DNA from: Deinococcus radiotolerans
GTDB lineage: Bacteria > Deinococcota > Deinococci > Deinococcales > Deinococcaceae
Length of the DNA stretch: 64,000 nt
Assembly: GCF_014647435.1 (NCBI RefSeq)
Contig: NZ_BMPE01000014.1
Location: forward strand, 1 to 64,000
Reading direction: 5' to 3'
Shown: one piece after another, positions 1-9,200 of the stretch
Layout: the number at the start of each line of letters is the position of its first letter
How positions within the stretch are numbered: position 1 is the first letter of the stretch
Made by a program: the position numbers and the translations under genes
Notes under the pieces: generated by a model
What the model saw: the letters and a program-made list of their open reading frames with translations, nothing else
Told to the model about the DNA's origin: nothing
Databases searched by the model: none

Positions 1-9
1 ATGCGCCTC

Positions 10-41
10 CCAGTCTGCTGCTCGATTTGCAATCAGACTGG
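10..41. repeat. 8-bp inverted repeat
   Basis: CCAGTCTG (10-17) and CAGACTGG (34-41) are perfect inverted arms around a 16-base loop. The pair could be a weak terminator of a gene to the left of the window or a protein-binding site. There is no T-run. I see no coding sequence in bases 1-322. Confidence 0.35.
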
Positions 42-77
42 CACCGGAAACAGGGGCAAGGTCAGGAGCAAACTCAC

Positions 78-108
78 TTGTGCGCACTTGGTTACCCTGG
101 GTTATATT
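78..108 (+). promoter_or_regulatory. Possible promoter
   Basis: TTGTGC (78-83) and TATATT (103-108) are separated by 19 bases, in a stretch that is AT-richer than its surroundings. It would give a leader of about 200 bases for the small membrane gene at 323. The call rests only on similarity to the sigma-70 consensus. Confidence 0.3.
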
Positions 109-322
109 GAGGTTTAGTCTATGTCCCCTTGGGGGGAGTCTGGCTCAGTTTGTTTCGGAATGTTCGCATCAGGACGCGTCAGATGAGGTTGACGCGATAG
201 GAGTCAGGGAGGCAAATCCCTTTTGTTCTCCCATTGGCGTCCCAGGCGAATGTCTGGGCCGTTTTCCTGTGCGTCTACTGTCGGTTTCTCGCTTTAATCT
301 CAAGTCTAGGGTCGAGGTGGCT

Positions 323-622
323 ATGAATGACCTTCAACTGTTTCTCTCTGTTCTGACCGCGCTTGGCCTGATCAGTTCCGTCTGGATGCTCCGGTCCGCG
401 GCCAGACGCCTGCATTACCGGGACCGCTCGGCGTACTGGGTGCGCGTGGCGCCCCTGCTGCTGTGCGGCGTGGTGGCGTTGGTGCTCTTGGCATTGGCTC
501 TGAGTCATGCGGGGACGACGCTGCTGTGGTCAGGTGCGGCGCTGGCTGCCGTGACGGCGGCTGGGAGTTACTGGGTGGAGCTCAATCCGCAGCGGGTTCT
601 GGCGCGCCGCTCGCGGTCGTGA
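323..622 (+). CDS. Small membrane protein, function unknown
   Basis: The 99-residue product has two or three hydrophobic segments: roughly residues 4-22, 39-60 and 63-80. A basic, arginine-rich stretch follows the first segment and another ends the protein. I placed the start at the ATG at 323 because GAGGTGG lies 3-9 bases upstream; the frame is open further upstream but reads there like non-coding sequence. It is followed on the same strand by the PIN/TRAM gene after about 50 bases, so the two may be co-transcribed. I do not recognise a family. The topology (short basic loops between helices) suggests an inner-membrane protein. Confidence 0.6.
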   Translation: MNDLQLFLSVLTALGLISSVWMLRSAARRLHYRDRSAYWVRVAPLLLCGVVALVLLALALSHAGTTLLWSGAALAAVTAAGSYWVELNPQRVLARRSRS

Positions 623-673
623 TCGGGGGCGTTCGTCTCCACGCGACTCATGCGGGAACGCTAGACTGAGTTG

Positions 674-1702
674 ATGCTGGCGTTGCGACTGCTGATCATG
701 CTGCTGGGCCTGCTGCTGGGCCTCGCTGCTGGCCGGGGACTGTCGTCCGTGCAGCCTGGTGAGCTGGGCACCGTGAACACCCTGAGCCTGATGCTCGCGG
801 GGATGCTCACGGCCCTGCTGCTCGCGCCGCGCATCGAGAGCGTCGGCCAGCGGGCCGTGAATCGGTTTGCGCGGTGGTACGGGCACCTGTCTCCCCGCGC
901 GGTGGCGGCCGCGACTTTCGGGCTGATTGTGGCCCTGCTGGTCAGCGTGCTGCTCAGCAGCCTGCTGCGCACCATTCCCTTCTACACGTGGGTGTGGAAC
1001 CTGCTGGTGACCGCCGTGCTGGGAATCTTCTTCGTATCGTTCGCGCTGCGCAACGTGGAGAATTTTGGCCTGCTGGCCTTCCCGCAGGTGCGCCGCAAGC
1101 CCGGCAGCAAACTGCTGGACAGCAACGTCATCATTGACGGGCGGATTGTGGATCTGCTGCGCAGTGGCTTTTTGGAGGGAGAACTGGTGGTCCCGGCGTT
1201 CATTCTGCGGGAGTTGCAGACCCTGTCAGATCATCACGACGCGCAGAAACGCACGCGTGGGAAGCGCGGCCTGAACGTCCTGGAAGACCTGCGGACCCTG
1301 CGTCCGTTGCGGGTAGAGGACTGGGACGACCCGGCGCTGCCCACCACCGATGACAAGCTCATCCGGCTGGCCCGGGAGAGCGGCGCGCGCATCGTCACCA
1401 ATGACAGCAACCTCGGCAAGATCGCCCGGCTGCACGGCGTGGAAATCCTGAGTATTCACGAGGCGGCCGTGGCACTCAAGCCTCAGGTGCAGGCGGGGGA
1501 TCAGCTCATGGTGACGATCAGCAAGGGCGGTCAGCAGAAGAACCAGGGGGTCGGGTACCTTGAGGACGGCACCATGGTCGTCGTGGAGGACGCCATCAAA
1601 TTCCGTGGGAAGCCCACCCGCGTGGTCGTGGTGAATAACGTGCAGACCAACGTGGGCCGCATGATCTTCGCGAAGCTTGAGAGCGAGGAAGGCGCGGCGT
1701 AG
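674..1702 (+). CDS. PIN/TRAM domain membrane protein (YacL-like)
   Basis: This is a 342-residue protein of the YacL type, with an N-terminal membrane part, a PIN nuclease domain and a C-terminal TRAM domain. Four hydrophobic helices occupy about residues 2-20, 34-52, 76-98 and 103-126. The PIN domain starts at LLDSNVIIDGR, where Asp149 matches the first catalytic acidic residue of the family. A further acidic cluster lies near the TNDSNLGKIA segment. Residues 281-341 form the beta-rich TRAM module, which binds RNA in other proteins. The family is widespread in Firmicutes and Deinococci and is presumed to be a membrane-anchored ribonuclease, but its substrate is not established. A TTG at 671 is an alternative start. 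A strong terminator follows at 1716. Confidence 0.85.
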   Translation: MLALRLLIMLLGLLLGLAAGRGLSSVQPGELGTVNTLSLMLAGMLTALLLAPRIESVGQRAVNRFARWYGHLSPRAVAAATFGLIVALLVSVLLSSLLRTIPFYTWVWNLLVTAVLGIFFVSFALRNVENFGLLAFPQVRRKPGSKLLDSNVIIDGRIVDLLRSGFLEGELVVPAFILRELQTLSDHHDAQKRTRGKRGLNVLEDLRTLRPLRVEDWDDPALPTTDDKLIRLARESGARIVTNDSNLGKIARLHGVEILSIHEAAVALKPQVQAGDQLMVTISKGGQQKNQGVGYLEDGTMVVVEDAIKFRGKPTRVVVVNNVQTNVGRMIFAKLESEEGAA

Positions 1703-1715
1703 ACGGTCAGACGGC

Positions 1716-1749
1716 GGGCGGCGCGCTGTTGGTTCCTGGCGCGCCGCCC
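1716..1749. terminator. Bidirectional terminator
   Basis: GGGCGGCGCGC (1716-1726) and GCGCGCCGCCC (1739-1749) form a perfect 11-bp stem with a 12-base loop. It lies in the 59-base gap between the convergent PIN/TRAM and sbcC genes, so it probably serves both. There is no long T-run on either side. Confidence 0.7.
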
Positions 1750-1761
1750 CTATCTGCGTGT

Positions 1762-4493
<2,732 letters not shown>

Positions 4494-4497
<4 letters not shown>

Positions 4498-4589
4498 CGC
4501 TTAGCCTCCGGCGTGTTGATGGTTGAGAGGTGATGGTTGATAGAGGTCAAACCATCAACCATCAACTTTCGACTGTTCACGGCGCTCAT
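4494..4589 (-). CDS. Mini-frame linking sbcD and sbcC
   Basis: On the minus strand an ATG overlaps the sbcD stop as ATGA at 4586-4589. It opens a 31-codon frame whose TGA overlaps the sbcC start codon as ATGA at 4494-4497. The peptide starts MSAVNSRKL and ends NTPEAKR. The frame runs entirely across a heptamer-repeat element. It may act as a translational relay that keeps sbcD and sbcC coupled across the insertion, with the GGAGG before sbcC inside its last codons. I do not claim a function for the peptide. The open frame could be chance, but the two exact four-base overlaps make it worth recording. Confidence 0.4.
4515..4566. repeat. Heptanucleotide repeat element with inverted halves
   Basis: Read in steps of seven from 4515, the sequence is GTTGATG, GTTGAGA, GGTGATG, GTTGATA, GAGGTCA, then AACCATC twice and a partial AAC. 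It is therefore an exact-phase, degenerate 7-base repeat that switches to its reverse complement half way. The halves can pair into a hairpin in the sbcD-sbcC message. The surrounding sequence carries ATGAG at both ends of the junction (4585-4589 and 4493-4497 as read on the minus strand), which would fit a 5-bp target duplication. Confidence 0.7.
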
Positions 4590-5764
4590 GCGTGCTCCTC
4601 GGTGCGGGCCAGGTCGTCCGCCTCGCGGAAGGCGGCGCGCAGGTCGTCGGGCAGCTCGCCGCGTTTCTCACGGTGGTAGCGCTCGTACAGTTCCATCAGG
4701 CTCAGCCCCTCGCGTTTCAGTTCAGGCAGCGCGAGGTCCTCCTGCACGGCGTCCAGGTCCACAGCGAGGGTGTTCGGCGCGAGGTTCAGCACGCGGTCCT
4801 TCAGGCCGGGCAGGGCGGTCCCGGCGGGCGCGCGCACCACGACCTTCAGCAGCCCGTCGAAGCCCTGGAGTTGCGTCAGGCGGCCCTCGACGTGGTCCAG
4901 ATCCACGCGCACGGTCCGCAGTTCCCGTCCGCTGCTCAGGGGCAGGGCGTGGACACGGGCCGGGCGTCCAGCCTCCACCTCGATGAGGTTCACCTGTTTC
5001 TTCTCGCCGGCCTCGCCGAAGTCGAGCTGGATGACGCTGCCGGGGTAGTACGCGGGGGGCGCGTCGGACACCTGCTGTGACTTGTGCACGTGCCCGAGGG
5101 CGACGTACTGCGCGCCGGGCGGCAGTTGCAGGCCCGAGAGGGTGTAGCTGTTCGTCAGGTCGAACTGCATGGTGCGCTCACTGCCGCTGGGCACCGCGCC
5201 GTCCATGGTCGCGTGGGCCATGAGCATGTTCACGCTGCTGCCGGTGAAGCCCTCGCCCAGGCGGCGCAGGAAGAAGCCCATGCCCTCGCGGTACTTCTGC
5301 CGCCACGCGCCCGTGTCCCCGCCCAGCAGGTCGGCGGCCTTCACGAGTCGCCGTTCGGACAGGTATGGCAGCGCGCCCACGACGAGGCGTTCGCCGCCGC
5401 GCGTCTCGATGGTGCGCGTCATGTCGGCCGGGTTCGCGGTGGGCTGCGCGACGACCTGCACGCCCACCCAGCCCAGCAGCCCGGTGACGGACGCGAGGCG
5501 GGCGGCGCTGTCGTGGTTCCCGGCGATCACGACGCTGGGGATACCCTGGTCGCGCAGGCGCAGGAAGAAGTCGAACACGGCGTGTTCGGCTTCCGCACTG
5601 GGGTTGGCCGTGTCGAAGAGGTCGCCGGACACCAGCACCACGTCGGCCCGTTCGGTGCGGGCCAGCGCGGCGATCTCGGTCAGGGCGTCGTGTACCTCGG
5701 GCGTGCGGTCAAAGCCGCGCAGGGAACGTCCCGCGTGAAAATCAGCGGTGTGAAGTACGCGCAT
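4586..5764 (-). CDS. sbcD: Exonuclease subunit SbcD
   Basis: SbcD is the Mre11-like calcineurin-type phosphoesterase that cuts DNA in the SbcCD complex. The 392-residue protein shows the metal-binding motifs in order: DFHAG near residue 8, VSGDLFD, GNHDS and, further on, LGHVHKSQ. The frame is open upstream, but the family begins at MRVLHTADFH, so I set the start at 5764. TATTTT lies seven bases before that ATG, as expected for a leaderless Deinococcus transcript, and there is no Shine-Dalgarno sequence. It forms an operon with sbcC downstream. A perfect 10-bp palindrome, TGTCCGGACA, sits 29 bases upstream of the start (5794-5803) and could be an operator. Confidence 0.93.
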   Translation of the reverse strand: MRVLHTADFHAGRSLRGFDRTPEVHDALTEIAALARTERADVVLVSGDLFDTANPSAEAEHAVFDFFLRLRDQGIPSVVIAGNHDSAARLASVTGLLGWVGVQVVAQPTANPADMTRTIETRGGERLVVGALPYLSERRLVKAADLLGGDTGAWRQKYREGMGFFLRRLGEGFTGSSVNMLMAHATMDGAVPSGSERTMQFDLTNSYTLSGLQLPPGAQYVALGHVHKSQQVSDAPPAYYPGSVIQLDFGEAGEKKQVNLIEVEAGRPARVHALPLSSGRELRTVRVDLDHVEGRLTQLQGFDGLLKVVVRAPAGTALPGLKDRVLNLAPNTLAVDLDAVQEDLALPELKREGLSLMELYERYHREKRGELPDDLRAAFREADDLARTEEHA

Positions 5765-5771
5765 AACGGAA

Positions 5772-5777
5772 AAAATA
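5772..5777 (-). promoter_or_regulatory. -10 element of leaderless sbcDC operon
   Basis: Read on the minus strand this is TATTTT, seven bases before the sbcD ATG. No convincing -35 is visible at the normal distance, because the -35 region lies beside the palindrome TGTCCGGACA. Confidence 0.5.
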
Positions 5778-5852
5778 GCACGCAGGGCCGCATTGTCCGG
5801 ACACAGTGGCCACACCGTGCAGGATAGGGGAGGGCCATGTCTACCCTGCACT

Positions 5853-5873
5853 GCATATACAGCTGGTGTATGC
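5853..5873. promoter_or_regulatory. Near-palindrome in AT-rich spacer
   Basis: GCATATAC (5853-5860) and GTGTATGC (5866-5873) are inverted arms matching at seven of eight positions around AGCTG. They lie in the 274-base, unusually AT-rich spacer between sbcD and the 40-residue gene at 6039. The size and symmetry suit a helix-turn-helix operator, but no regulator is adjacent. I see nothing else in 5804-6038 that I can name. Confidence 0.3.
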
Positions 5874-6038
5874 GTTTGGCTTGGCATTTGAAACGTGTGA
5901 ACAGGTTTTTGGTCGCCCATGATGAGCTCGTTTGCGCCATGTGCGGCTCTCTCTGGGGATCAAAAGAATAGTCATGAATACGCATTCAAAGGGGCATTTA
6001 TCATTTTTAAAAACGTCGAAGAATGTAAAGATAGAGCC

Positions 6039-6161
6039 ATGTACAACAGTGACCTCGACCTCATCACAAAAAGCCGCCTGACGGCCACCGGGGACGTGGC
6101 CCTCGCCCAGCGCGCCGCCCGTCGCCTGCCCCGCTGGCTGCGCCGCCTCACCCGCCGCTGA
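6039..6161 (+). CDS. Small basic protein, 40 residues
   Basis: A 40-codon frame starts at the ATG at 6039 and ends with the arginine-rich run RRLPRWLRRLTRR. It looks real for two reasons. Its GC-rich body with high third-position GC starts abruptly after an AT-rich upstream region. A strong 11-bp terminator begins 14 bases after its stop, so a transcript of about gene length is expected. TAAAGAT lies shortly before the ATG and could be a -10 element. I do not recognise a family. The C-terminus could form an amphipathic cationic helix that binds nucleic acid or membrane. A small regulatory RNA is the alternative. Confidence 0.5.
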   Translation: MYNSDLDLITKSRLTATGDVALAQRAARRLPRWLRRLTRR

Positions 6162-6174
6162 TCCACTCCGGCCG

Positions 6175-6216
6175 AGCTACTCCGCGCGCCCCCTGGCCTG
6201 CGGAGTAGCTTCCGTT
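6175..6216 (+). terminator. Rho-independent terminator
   Basis: AGCTACTCCGC (6175-6185) and GCGGAGTAGCT (6200-6210) form a perfect 11-bp stem followed by TCCGTTT. It separates the small gene at 6039 from the MFS transporter. Confidence 0.75.
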
Positions 6217-6230
6217 TCACGCTGGATGAC

Positions 6231-7457
6231 ATGACCCACCCTGCCCCGGACCGCCTGTGGAACCGCTCCTTCCTGCTGTGGTGGCTCGGCAGCGCGCAGA
6301 GCGCCCTGGGCACCGCACTGGCCGGCATCGCCACGAGTTTCCTGGTGCTGCACCAGACCGGCAGTGCCGGAAAGATGGGCGTGAACCTCGCGCTGGCGCT
6401 GCTGCCGGGGCTGCTCTCACCTGTGTTCGGAACGCTGGTGGACCGCCTGCCGCTGAAGATCCCACTGATCCTGGGGAACGTCCTGCGCGGCGCGCTGCAA
6501 CTCACGGTGGGCCTGCTGGCCCTGCGCGGCCCCGTCCCGCTGGAACTCATCTACGCGGCGTCATTCCTGACGGGGCTGATTGGCGCGTTCTACTCGCCCG
6601 CCGCGGTGGGTGTCACGCCCCGCCTCGTGCCCCGGGCGCAGCTGCAACGCGCCACCGGCCTGATGCAGGGCAGCACGCAGGTCATGCAACTGGCCGGCCT
6701 GGTGGGGGGCGGCGCGCTGATCGGCGTGCTCGGCAGCGCTCCGGCCCTGCTGATCGACGGCAGCGGCTTCCTGATCTTCGCGGCGCTGACGGCCCTCGTG
6801 CAGCTGCCCACCCGGGGCGCGGCCCCGCAGGGCGAGCGGTTCTGGACGGCCTTCCGGGCGGGCTTCGATTACGCCCGCCGCAGCCCCCTCACGCTGGGCC
6901 TGCCGGTCCTGACGTTCTTCCTGAACGCCGCGTTCGCCCCCATGGAGATGCTGATGCCGGCCCGCATGACCGCGCTGGGCGCCGGGGCGCAGGGCTTCGG
7001 GCTCTTCTTCGGACTGCTGCTGGGCGGACTGGCTGCCGGCAGTTTCGGTATGGCCGCCCTGGGCGACCGTGTGGACGCCCGCCGCCTCAGCGCGCCCGCC
7101 TTCGCGGCGCTGGGCGTGACCGTCCTGCTGCTGAGCCTCACGCAGACCCCGGCGCAGATGTACGCCCTGGCGTTCGTGATGGGTCTGGTGAACGCCGCAC
7201 TGAACCTCTCGATCAGCATGATCTTCCAGAAGCGCGTGGACCCCGCCTACTACGGCCGGGTGGGCAGCCTGCTCGGCATGGTCAGCACGGCGGGCATGCC
7301 CCTGGCGATGCTGCTCCTCGCACCCGTGGCCGACCACGTGACCGTCAGCGCCGTGTTCGCCGTGGCGGGGACCCTGACGCTGCTGGCCGCTGCCGGCTGG
7401 CACGCGCTGCTGGTCCGGGACCGCGCCGCGCCCGCCCTGCTGGCCGCGCAGGGCTGA
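6231..7457 (+). CDS. MFS transporter
   Basis: This 408-residue protein has about twelve hydrophobic segments and the layout of the major facilitator superfamily, closest to the drug-efflux (MFS_3-like) group. An MFS motif A-like loop, FGTLVDRLPLK, lies between helices two and three. A second copy-like loop, LGDRVDARRL, follows helix eight. The substrate cannot be read from the sequence. The gene converges on the winged-helix regulator at 7461, only three bases apart, so the two are antiparallel neighbours rather than an operon. The start ATG at 6231 is followed directly by a hydrophilic N-terminus and the first helix SFLLWWLGSAQSALG. Confidence 0.85.
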   Translation: MTHPAPDRLWNRSFLLWWLGSAQSALGTALAGIATSFLVLHQTGSAGKMGVNLALALLPGLLSPVFGTLVDRLPLKIPLILGNVLRGALQLTVGLLALRGPVPLELIYAASFLTGLIGAFYSPAAVGVTPRLVPRAQLQRATGLMQGSTQVMQLAGLVGGGALIGVLGSAPALLIDGSGFLIFAALTALVQLPTRGAAPQGERFWTAFRAGFDYARRSPLTLGLPVLTFFLNAAFAPMEMLMPARMTALGAGAQGFGLFFGLLLGGLAAGSFGMAALGDRVDARRLSAPAFAALGVTVLLLSLTQTPAQMYALAFVMGLVNAALNLSISMIFQKRVDPAYYGRVGSLLGMVSTAGMPLAMLLLAPVADHVTVSAVFAVAGTLTLLAAAGWHALLVRDRAAPALLAAQG

Positions 7458-7460
7458 GCG

Positions 7461-8087
7461 TCACGCGTCGCCCGGCGTGAGGAACACGCCCAGCAGGCGC
7501 GGCACGAGGCCCTCGGCGCGGGGCTGGGCGCGGTCCTCCAGCCACCCGAACAGGGCCTGCACCCTCGTCTCGAGCTCCTGTGCGTCTGCCGGGCTGAGGT
7601 GCACGAGGCGGTGTGAGCTCACCACACTCTCGGTCACGTCCTCAAACCCGTCGAAATCCAGCGAGACCTGCCCCAGTGCGTTCAGGTGAAGACTCAGGTC
7701 CCGGCCCGGCTGCGCGGCCAGGATCCGGCCCACCCGCTCATGCTGCCGCGCCAGCAGGTCCCGGTGCAGGCCCGCCACCAGCTCGGCCAGCGACGCGTGA
7801 TCCGTCAGCGCGAACGGCACGCGGAACGCCTGGGCTGCCGCCCGGTAGCGTTTCACGGGCCGCCCGGCGCGCGCCTGCTCCTGCGTGACCACCACCAGTC
7901 CCGCGCCGCGCAGCCGGGTCAGGCGGTGGTGGGCCTGCTGCACGCTCAGGCCGCACGTGCGCGCCAGTTCAGCGGCGCTCACGTCCCCGCGCAGCAGGGG
8001 CCCCAGCACGGGCAGCAGCGCCGGGTCGAGCAGCAGCCGGGCCTGCTCGGGCGTACTCACGGTCAGGACGGGCGAGAGGTCACTCAC
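7461..8087 (-). CDS. Winged-helix transcriptional regulator (ArsR-like)
   Basis: This 208-residue protein has an N-terminal winged-helix DNA-binding domain (about residues 18-85). The recognition region is SAAELARTCGLSVQQAHHRLTRL, followed by the wing GAGLVVVTQEQARAGRPVKRY. That arrangement is typical of ArsR-like regulators. The C-terminal 120 residues are helical and carry no recognisable ligand domain. The start is a GTG at 8087, with CACTGT five bases before it on the minus strand and no Shine-Dalgarno sequence, so the transcript is probably leaderless. The effector and targets are unknown. The convergent MFS transporter and the divergent lipoprotein gene at 8186 are the nearest candidates. 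Confidence 0.75.
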   Translation of the reverse strand: MSDLSPVLTVSTPEQARLLLDPALLPVLGPLLRGDVSAAELARTCGLSVQQAHHRLTRLRGAGLVVVTQEQARAGRPVKRYRAAAQAFRVPFALTDHASLAELVAGLHRDLLARQHERVGRILAAQPGRDLSLHLNALGQVSLDFDGFEDVTESVVSSHRLVHLSPADAQELETRVQALFGWLEDRAQPRAEGLVPRLLGVFLTPGDA

Positions 8088-8185
8088 GCCTCACAGTGAA
8101 GCACGGCGCGCCTGCAACGCTCCGGAAACGCTGGCGGGCGCACGCTGGGCGCCGTGGGGTCAGACCGGCCCCCAGGAGGCACGCC

Positions 8186-9142
8186 ATGAACGCACGCACC
8201 GCTGCCCTGCCCGCCCTCACGGCCCTGCTGACCGCCTGTGGCGGTTCGGCCCCCACCCCCACCTACACCCTGAGCGTCAACGTGCCCGCACACCTGGAAG
8301 TCGGCGAGTCCACCCAGCTCGCGTTCACTGTCCGGAACAGCCAGGGGGAACCGGTCACCGGTCAGGCGGTCACGTGGACGTCCAGCGACCCGCAGATGGT
8401 CAGCGTGACGGCCGCCGGGCAGGCCACCGCCCGCCACCTCAGCCTGTCCCGCAAGAAGGTCACCCTGACGGCCAGGCTGGCCAGCGGCGCGGCCGCCAGT
8501 GCCGACGTGAACACGTACGGAATCGACGTGGCTCTGGGCGTGCACCGCGACTTCCTGGGCGGCGCGGAGCGCCTGTCACTGGCGGTCAGCCCGGTCCGCT
8601 TCCAGCGGATGGACGGCACGGGCCTGAGCGCCGACGCGACCTGCACCTACACCGGCCCGGTCGGCGCGCCCCTGCCGCCCGTGTGCCTCGTGCGGGCCGC
8701 GCCTCCGGGCAGCGCCGGGTACGCCTACGTGCCCTCCGCGCCCGCTCAGGCCGGAACGTACGGCGTGACGTTCACCCTGGACGGGCAGACGTACACCCGG
8801 ACCCAGGTCATCGACCCGGCGCAGGCGCTGCCCTTCGTGCAGAACCTGAAGGTCACGGTCAGCGGCGCCACGCTCGGCGCGACCGGCACCACGGTCAGTG
8901 CCGTGAAGCTCGCGGACGTGTTCCTGTACAGTGACGCGGGCACCAAGGTCTTCTCCTCCCGGGTGGCGGCCAGCGCCAACCTGAACGTCACCACCCCGGT
9001 GGCGGGCGGCAGTCCCGTACCCCCCGGCACGTACCACACCATCGTCACGACGTACGCCACCCTGCCGCCAGGCGGGCAGGACGTCCTGCCGGACAACCTG
9101 AACTTCACCGACACGTTCGGGCCGGACGTCACCGTGCCCTGA
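8186..9142 (+). CDS. Lipoprotein with Ig-like domain
   Basis: The 318-residue precursor has a lipoprotein signal, a short hydrophobic stretch ending in the lipobox LLTAC, so Cys about 18 becomes lipidated. The next ~90 residues resemble a bacterial Ig-like (Big2-type) domain: YTLSVNVPAHLEVGES, then VTWTSSDPQMVSV, a fold often used in surface proteins. The rest is Thr/Ala/Val-rich beta-type sequence without a recognised domain. AGGAGGC lies 5-11 bases before the ATG at 8186, which fixes the start even though the frame is open further upstream. It is divergent from the regulator at 8087. The protein is most likely anchored in the cell envelope; its partner is unknown. Confidence 0.75.
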   Translation: MNARTAALPALTALLTACGGSAPTPTYTLSVNVPAHLEVGESTQLAFTVRNSQGEPVTGQAVTWTSSDPQMVSVTAAGQATARHLSLSRKKVTLTARLASGAAASADVNTYGIDVALGVHRDFLGGAERLSLAVSPVRFQRMDGTGLSADATCTYTGPVGAPLPPVCLVRAAPPGSAGYAYVPSAPAQAGTYGVTFTLDGQTYTRTQVIDPAQALPFVQNLKVTVSGATLGATGTTVSAVKLADVFLYSDAGTKVFSSRVAASANLNVTTPVAGGSPVPPGTYHTIVTTYATLPPGGQDVLPDNLNFTDTFGPDVTVP

Positions 9143-9200
9143 CCTCGGGCGCGCATTCCGTCACGGACGGAGCCGGCGGGGCGCGCTATGCTGATCGGCG

